Both the position numbers and the translations under genes were made by a program. Shown here piece by piece: positions 59,035 through 64,000 of a stretch of 64,000 nt of DNA. The DNA is from Rheinheimera riviphila (lineage in GTDB: Bacteria > Pseudomonadota > Gammaproteobacteria > Enterobacterales > Alteromonadaceae). Positions within the stretch are counted from its first letter, which is position 1. Each line of letters opens with the position of its first letter. The notes beneath the pieces are model-generated. The model made no database searches and was not told the origin of the DNA. It worked only from the letters and a program-made list of their open reading frames with translations. The DNA lies in the NCBI RefSeq assembly GCF_004005945.1, contig NZ_SACS01000021.1, positions 1 to 64,000 on the forward strand. The letters are read 5' to 3'.

Positions 59035-59060
59035 AACTGCCCCCGAAGGAGCAGTTCATC
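59035..59060 (-). terminator. Terminator of the cohesin gene
   Basis: On the minus strand the arms AACTGC and GCAGTT, with inner C-G pairs and a TTCG-like loop, are followed by a run of eight T. Confidence 0.8.
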
Positions 59061-59115
59061 GATGCCGTCATCAGCGATCAGAGCATCGCCTTTGACTCGT
59101 CGCTGGACGATTTAC

Positions 59116-59682
59116 TTAACGGCGACGGGCTAACCACAGCAGTGCTGGTACCAACAACAGCAACGTTGCTGGTGCCGGAACTTCTTCCACGCCTTCAATC
59201 ACGCCGCTGGTGTTGCCGATTTGCACTTCGTCAGCCGGGATCTCAACACCCCAGCCATCGCTTAATTCAACTTTGTTGAAGTTCAGGGCAAAAGCACCGG
59301 CTTTTTTGGCGATAAAAGTAATGGTCGCCAGCTGGAAACGGTTGTCTGGCGTGGCTTGTAACTCAGCCAGTTCAAAATCTAATGCGTCAAAGTTCAGTTC
59401 CGAGAAGTTCAGCAAATTGCCGCTGACGGCTGAATATTTGTCGGTGTCAGCAAAAACGGTCAGGTAATTGCCAAAGGTGATGCTGTCAAAGGTCAGAGCC
59501 GTTGATTTAAACCATAAATCGAGATTAAAACCGGCCAGCGCGGTGTTTAAATCGCTCATCCAGATACTGGCGCTGATGGTATCGCCTTTCTGATAGCTGG
59601 TATTGTCCAGTTCAACACTGATTAAAGCAGCCTGTGTTTGCAGGCTGAAGAATAAACCGAGTACCGCAAAGAATTTTTTCAT
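59116..59682 (-). CDS. Cohesin-domain protein with PEP-CTERM anchor
   Basis: 188 residues: signal peptide 1-18, one cohesin-like domain (about 20-150; ISVELDNTSYQKGDTISASIWMSDL, ALAGFNLDLWFKSTALTFDSITFG, LATITFIAKKAGAFALNF) and a C-terminal PEP-CTERM signal VPAPAT (168-173), hydrophobic helix and RRR. Exosortase-type processing would be expected; no exosortase is in the window. The neighbouring upstream gene, same strand, encodes a nuclease ending in a dockerin, so this may be its docking partner. Family knowledge: cohesins bind dockerins through calcium-loaded dockerin helices. Confidence 0.8.
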   Translation of the reverse strand: MKKFFAVLGLFFSLQTQAALISVELDNTSYQKGDTISASIWMSDLNTALAGFNLDLWFKSTALTFDSITFGNYLTVFADTDKYSAVSGNLLNFSELNFDALDFELAELQATPDNRFQLATITFIAKKAGAFALNFNKVELSDGWGVEIPADEVQIGNTSGVIEGVEEVPAPATLLLLVPALLWLARRR

Positions 59683-59729
59683 TGTTCACATCCAAAATTA
59701 ATCATTTAATCAAATTGTTATGCTGTAAA

Positions 59730-59757
59730 GACCGCAGCGCAGTTCAGCACTGCGGTC
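59730..59757 (-). terminator. Possible terminator of the exeM-like gene
   Basis: Eight-base-pair stem GACCGCAG/CTGCGGTC with a 12-base loop between the two genes; the minus-strand tail CTTTACAGC is only weakly T-rich, so read-through into the cohesin gene is possible. Confidence 0.5.
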
Positions 59758-59775
59758 ATGTGCGAAGCAGACTGC

Positions 59776-62298
59776 TTATTTAATCGCGCAGCGGGCATAA
59801 GTACATAACGCCGCCATCGCCCGCGCATCGGTACTGTTCACTTTGCCATCTTTGTTAAAGTCGTAGCTTAAACTCAGCACCGCACCACTGCGCAGTAACT
59901 GGTTAAACAGGTTGATATCGTTGTTATCAACATCACCGTCTTTATCCAAATCAGCAGGTTTTGCCGTGCTCAGTGCCAGTTCTACTACGACCGGATCGTG
60001 GTCAGAAGAGCGGAACGGCGTGTCCTGATACAAGTCGGATTGTTGTTGTGATGTTTTGTCTTCGACGTTGTAGTCAAACACAATCGGCTCGTCGGAGTTG
60101 ATATGCCATTCAGTGGCATAAGACACCTGCGATGACAAGCTGCTGCTGGCCAGAGCGTGGTCCAGATAACCACTTTCACCGCTGAAGCTGTAGCCATAAC
60201 CACGATTACCCTGATGTTTTTCAATCAGGTTAACAAAACCAGCGCTAACGAAGGTATGAATTGGATCTTCTTTGGCGTAAGCGTTTAAGTCACCAATCAC
60301 CAGTACATCTGGATCGGTGCTGCCGGTAGGCGCGGTGTTTAAGAATGCCATCAGCTGTGTTGCAGCCTGCACCCTGGTCGCATTCCAGCAACTTTGGCCA
60401 TCTTTAAAGTCGCGATCCGGACTGGTTGAACCCGGGCAGCTGCCTTTTGATTTAAAGTGGTTGACTGCCACACTGAACACTTCATTGGTTTTCACTTCTT
60501 TGAAGGTTTGGACCAATGGTTGACGGTTACCAAAACCAAACACACCGCTGCTGGTGGTAACTGCATTACCCACCGGCACTACCGAAGCAGCTTTGTAAAT
60601 CAGGCCAACGGAAATTTCATCAGTACCAAGTGCGGTGCTGCCTGGCACGCTGGCGAAGCTATAAGTGCCGGCACCGGCCACCGCATTCAGGCGGCTGACT
60701 AAATCAACGATAGCGCTGGCGGAACCATAACCGTCGTTTTCAATTTCCATCAGACCTACCACATCTGCGTCCATTGCCGCCAAAGCCGCGACAATTTTGT
60801 CAGCCTGACGTTCAAATTCCACAGTGCTGTTGGCGCCGCGTGAGGTTGGGAAACCCGTGCCATCGCCGTTCCCGTTGAAGTAGTTCAGCACGTTAAAGCT
60901 GGCAACGGTCAGACTGTCCTGACGTTTCAGCTCTGGCGCGTCCTGGCGCAGGTTGCTGGCAGTATGGGTTGGCGTGACGGCTGGCAATAACCGCCAGGCG
61001 CTGAAGCTGAAGTCCAGCACACCTTGCAGATTACTGAACGTATCGCCCAGACGGACCGGGTTGTTCATGGTTAAACCTGGCGCTGGGTAGCTGATATTGG
61101 CCGGGTTTTTGCCGTTTTGCAGGTCGTCCAGAATGATTTTATCCAGCTTGTTCTGCGCGGCAAGGGCGATGGCTTCAGCCGTGCCCGGACGGAACTGGTT
61201 GGTTGGGGTGTACAGACGTTTCGACGACAAACCCAATTCACCATAAGTGCCGAGGCTGAAGGTATCAGACACAGTCAGCGACTGACCGATTTGCACTTGC
61301 ATACTTTCCAGCGCTTCCAGGCCGGTCAGATTGCTGAACGGCAGGCTGAGTGCTACCGGAGCAATTGCTTCACCCGGGCCACAATCCAGCAATGCGGCTG
61401 AGCGTTTTAACTGGGTTTTGGTGAAGAATTCTTCAACCACACCGATGATCCGCACTTTGCTGCCCGCTGCCGGGTAGTCCGTCACGCCGTTGTTGTAGAT
61501 AAAGATTGCTTCGGAAGTGGCTGGGTTGTTGTCTGAATCTGCCGCTTCTTCCTGCACATAAAAGCCAGTGGCTGTTTGCAGTTGCTGAGTGACAATACCT
61601 TCAATAATATGAATTTTGCCAACTTCGGCTGATGCAGTGCCGCTGCCCTGAATGGCGCTGATGAAAGTTGCGGTTTCACCGCAGGCGCCGATCAACGGAT
61701 CCGGCGTTGGGTCCGGATCTGGATCCGTGCCGCCACCGCCTTCCATGCTATGAGAACCCAGGTTGCTGAAAGTGTTGACGGCAAAAGAGACCCATTGGGC
61801 TGCCGGGTCAAAAGCATCACTGCCATCGTTGTCGCCCTGAGTGACAGTTGATTGGCGGACCAGGGTTTTATCGATGGTTTTGATATCGCCAGTGCCCCAG
61901 CTACTCGCAGGACGGAAACCAATCTGACCCACGACATCAACCAAAGTAGTGCCGTTGTATAACGCAACGGCGTCATCACCGTTAAAATTGCCTGAGCCGA
62001 GCGTTAAGCTGGCGGACGTTTGTTTGTCTTTTAATTCTTGCACTGCGGCGGTATCAACCAACACCAACACCGATTTGGCGGCAATTTCACCGGATAAATT
62101 CACGGTTTTGCCGGCGGTGACGGCGCCGTTTGAAAATACTTTGATACTGTAACCGGCTAGATTTAACGGGCTGCTTGAAGGGTTGTAAATTTCCAGCGCT
62201 TTATTGTTTGAAGAACCTTCTACATATTCAGAAATAAAAGGTTCAGCCTGAAGTGCGGGCGCCAAAAGCGCTGGCAGCAGGAGCAGTTTAAATTTCAT
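59776..62298 (-). CDS. ExeM/NucH-type extracellular nuclease with C-terminal dockerin
   Basis: 840 residues. Signal peptide 1-18; lamin-tail domain (about 19-135; ALEIYNPSSSPLNLAGYSI); GGGG-(DP)n linker at 187-201; OB-like region (about 220-310); endonuclease/exonuclease/phosphatase domain (about 462-773) with SFNVLNYF, GLMEIEND, VNHFKSKG, GDLNAYAKEDP and SSDHDPVV. ExeM-type nucleases degrade extracellular DNA in Shewanella. Residues 783-824 hold two calcium loops of type I dockerin form (DLDKDGDVDNND and DFNKDGKVNSTD), with CTYARC at the end. A dockerin takes the place of the GlyGly-CTERM tail I would expect, next to a cohesin gene. Confidence 0.88.
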   Translation of the reverse strand: MKFKLLLLPALLAPALQAEPFISEYVEGSSNNKALEIYNPSSSPLNLAGYSIKVFSNGAVTAGKTVNLSGEIAAKSVLVLVDTAAVQELKDKQTSASLTLGSGNFNGDDAVALYNGTTLVDVVGQIGFRPASSWGTGDIKTIDKTLVRQSTVTQGDNDGSDAFDPAAQWVSFAVNTFSNLGSHSMEGGGGTDPDPDPTPDPLIGACGETATFISAIQGSGTASAEVGKIHIIEGIVTQQLQTATGFYVQEEAADSDNNPATSEAIFIYNNGVTDYPAAGSKVRIIGVVEEFFTKTQLKRSAALLDCGPGEAIAPVALSLPFSNLTGLEALESMQVQIGQSLTVSDTFSLGTYGELGLSSKRLYTPTNQFRPGTAEAIALAAQNKLDKIILDDLQNGKNPANISYPAPGLTMNNPVRLGDTFSNLQGVLDFSFSAWRLLPAVTPTHTASNLRQDAPELKRQDSLTVASFNVLNYFNGNGDGTGFPTSRGANSTVEFERQADKIVAALAAMDADVVGLMEIENDGYGSASAIVDLVSRLNAVAGAGTYSFASVPGSTALGTDEISVGLIYKAASVVPVGNAVTTSSGVFGFGNRQPLVQTFKEVKTNEVFSVAVNHFKSKGSCPGSTSPDRDFKDGQSCWNATRVQAATQLMAFLNTAPTGSTDPDVLVIGDLNAYAKEDPIHTFVSAGFVNLIEKHQGNRGYGYSFSGESGYLDHALASSSLSSQVSYATEWHINSDEPIVFDYNVEDKTSQQQSDLYQDTPFRSSDHDPVVVELALSTAKPADLDKDGDVDNNDINLFNQLLRSGAVLSLSYDFNKDGKVNSTDARAMAALCTYARCAIK

Positions 62299-62364
62299 AG
62301 GGTTTCCATGGCTGTTGGTTGATTGTTTGGTTACTTGTGTTCTTAATTTTTTAGTTAATTGTTT

Positions 62365-62403
62365 GATTAATTTGTTTGATTAATTTGTTTGATTAATTTG
62401 TTT
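62365..62403. repeat. 13-bp tandem repeat, three copies
   Basis: Three perfect copies of GATTAATTTGTTT in the leader region upstream of the exeM-like gene. The 488-bp gap 62299-62786 otherwise is AT-rich with promoters probably for both divergent genes, and a hairpin (AAAACCTG/CAGGCGGTTTT near 62722-62746) before glpK. I saw no clear operator. Confidence 0.85.
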
Positions 62404-62786
62404 GTCGATTCTTGTTAGTTCTGCAGTTGATCGCTTTGTTGGAAATTTAACAGTGCCGACTTTGCTATCGGACTCATACACCACAGATCATGACTGTGGT
62501 GTTGATGTTCAGCTTGGCTAAATTAGAGAATAATTATGACAATTTCAATATAGAGTTATTAAGCTTTTCAAAACGTTATCTCATTTATGTAAAGTATCCT
62601 GACACTTTTTTGCTAAGCTTTTGATTTACTGGACGGATCAGTAATTAAGTTTTTTTGAATTAATTTTCAGCATCCTTGGTCACGGCAGTTGGCAGGTAAG
62701 CACTTCGCCGTTAAGCTGGTTAAAACCTGTTTTTTCAGGCGGTTTTGTTAACATTTGACGCCGCCATTATTGCCTGCGGAGCAATC

Positions 62787-64000
62787 ATGCCACAACCAGT
62801 GATCCTGGCCATTGATCAAGGTACTTCGTCTAGCCGCGCCATGTTATTTAGTCGTGACGGAGAGCTACTTGCGCAAGCGCAACAAGAGCTGAATTGCCAC
62901 TTTCCACAATCGGGCTGGGTGGAGCAGGATGCTGAACTGATTTGGTTATCGGTGCTGGCGGTATGCCGGGATGTGCTGGCGCAAGCTGTCGCGTTGGATC
63001 TTGAGGTGACCGGCATCGGCATCAGCAATCAACGTGAAACCACAGTGCTGTGGCATCAACAAAGTGGTGACGTGCTGGCGCCGGCTATCGTCTGGCAAGA
63101 TCGGCGCACGGCGGACTATTGTCAACAACTTCAAATCCATGCGCCGCTGGTGCGGAAAAAAACCGGGCTGGAGTTGGATCCATATTTTTCGGCTTCGAAA
63201 ATCCGCTGGTTGCTGGACCACCAGCCTGAAGTCAAACAAGCGCTAGATGACCAGCAACTGGCCTTTGGCACTATCGATAGCTTTCTACTGTGGCGACTAA
63301 CCGGCGGCAAAGTACACGCCACCGATACCAGCAATGCCAGCCGCACTTTATTGCTGAACCTGCAAAGCCTAAGCTGGGATACGGAGTTACTGCAGCTGTT
63401 TGATATTCCGCTGGAAATGTTGCCACAGGTGAAACAAAGCGCCGATGATTTTGGCCGCTGCGATGCAAAATGGTTTGGCACTGAATTGCCAATTCTGGCG
63501 CTGATTGGCGATCAACAAGCAGCGGCGATTGGTCAGGGTTGTGTCAGTAGCGGTTCGTTAAAAAGTACATATGGCACTGGTTGTTTTGCGCTGTTAAATA
63601 CCGGTTGTCAGCCACTGATTTCCGAACAGCGGCTGTTATGCACTGTCGCCAGTACGGTGCAGGGGCAAACCCAATATGCGCTGGAAGGGGCGATTTTTGT
63701 TGCAGGTGCGGCGGTAAAATGGCTGCGCGATCAGCTGGGTATTATCCAGTGCGCCAGTGAAACTGAAGCCTTGGCAGCCAGTCTGCCGGATAACGGTGGT
63801 GTGTATTTAGTGCCGGCATTTACCGGTTTGGCGGCGCCTTATTGGCGCTCTGATGTCAAAGCCAGTCTCAGTGGCCTTAGCCTGGGTAGCGGCAAAGCGC
63901 ATCTGGCGCGTGCTGTGCTGGAAGCTGTTGTGTATCAAACCAGCGATTTGCTGCAGGCGATGCAAGCGGATGGTGCCAGTATCAGTCAGCTGCAAATTGA
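62787..64000 (+). CDS. glpK: Glycerol kinase, 5' part (runs off the window)
   Basis: Phosphorylates glycerol to glycerol-3-phosphate. The first 404 residues are present: ATP-binding start AIDQGTSSSRAMLFSRDG, GISNQRETTVLWH, the glycerol-binding WQDRRTA, IDSFLLWRLTGG, YGTGCFALLNTG and FTGLAAPYWRSDVKASLSGL. ATG 62787 has GCGGAGC upstream. The frame is open to the right edge, so the end is missing. No glpF or glpD is visible. Confidence 0.93.
   Translation, partial: MPQPVILAIDQGTSSSRAMLFSRDGELLAQAQQELNCHFPQSGWVEQDAELIWLSVLAVCRDVLAQAVALDLEVTGIGISNQRETTVLWHQQSGDVLAPAIVWQDRRTADYCQQLQIHAPLVRKKTGLELDPYFSASKIRWLLDHQPEVKQALDDQQLAFGTIDSFLLWRLTGGKVHATDTSNASRTLLLNLQSLSWDTELLQLFDIPLEMLPQVKQSADDFGRCDAKWFGTELPILALIGDQQAAAIGQGCVSSGSLKSTYGTGCFALLNTGCQPLISEQRLLCTVASTVQGQTQYALEGAIFVAGAAVKWLRDQLGIIQCASETEALAASLPDNGGVYLVPAFTGLAAPYWRSDVKASLSGLSLGSGKAHLARAVLEAVVYQTSDLLQAMQADGASISQLQI

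Overview
This 64 kb window is a contiguous chromosomal segment of a gammaproteobacterium. The housekeeping proteins (PdhR-AceE-AceF-Lpd, AcnB-YacL, GlnK-AmtB, the LptD-SurA-PdxA-RsmA-ApaG-ApaH block, RluA-RapA) resemble Enterobacterales and Alteromonadales versions. AmgK-MurU sugar recycling, a DUF3718 protein, a DUF3034 protein, PEP-CTERM and GlyGly-CTERM tails and an ExeM-type nuclease point to a free-living aquatic lineage such as Rheinheimera/Alishewanella. The genus is an inference, not a match. No tRNA, rRNA, phage, transposase or CRISPR was seen.

Layout. 0.2-7.1 kb: pdhR with two PdhR boxes, then the pyruvate dehydrogenase genes. 7.4-9.5 kb: an M13 metallopeptidase lipoprotein. 9.7-12.8 kb: acnB-yacL. 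12.8-14.8 kb: glnK-amtB behind a sigma-54-like promoter and an NtrC box that lies inside the yacL terminator. 14.8-15.9 kb has no protein gene; it holds an 8-bp tandem repeat and, on the minus strand, what I read as a CsrB-type regulatory RNA made largely of 50-bp repeats, with its own terminator and an upstream UvrY/GacA-type palindrome. 16-22.5 kb: DyP-type peroxidase, argR, mdh, ispB, rplU-rpmA, a 159-bp palindromic element, obgE-folA. 22.6-25.2 kb: a DUF3718 protein and a chemoreceptor. 25.3-32 kb: the minus-strand lptD-apaH operon. 32-34.6 kb: divergent amgK-murU-djlA. 34.6-44.1 kb: a DUF486 protein, a PAS chemoreceptor, a DUF3530 protein, an OmpA-like porin, rluA, rapA, and a PIN-PhoH protein.

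44.2-64 kb is more accessory. It holds a pair of membrane signalling proteins with apparently dead kinase/receiver modules; a GlyGly-CTERM surface protein overlapping a transglutaminase-like protein; an RluA-family synthase; a TPR membrane protein with a degenerate GGDEF domain; a 2-hydroxyacid dehydrogenase; an orphan solute-binding protein; an operon of a GGDEF-EAL protein, DUF3034 protein and truncated-globin lipoprotein next to a second globin; a cohesin/PEP-CTERM protein beside an ExeM nuclease ending in a dockerin; and the start of glpK.

The observations most worth following are: (1) the repeat-built CsrB-like RNA with its UvrY-type box; (2) the adjacent cohesin and dockerin genes, which suggest a surface-tethered extracellular nuclease; (3) the globin/c-di-GMP cluster; (4) the degenerate hybrid kinase pair.
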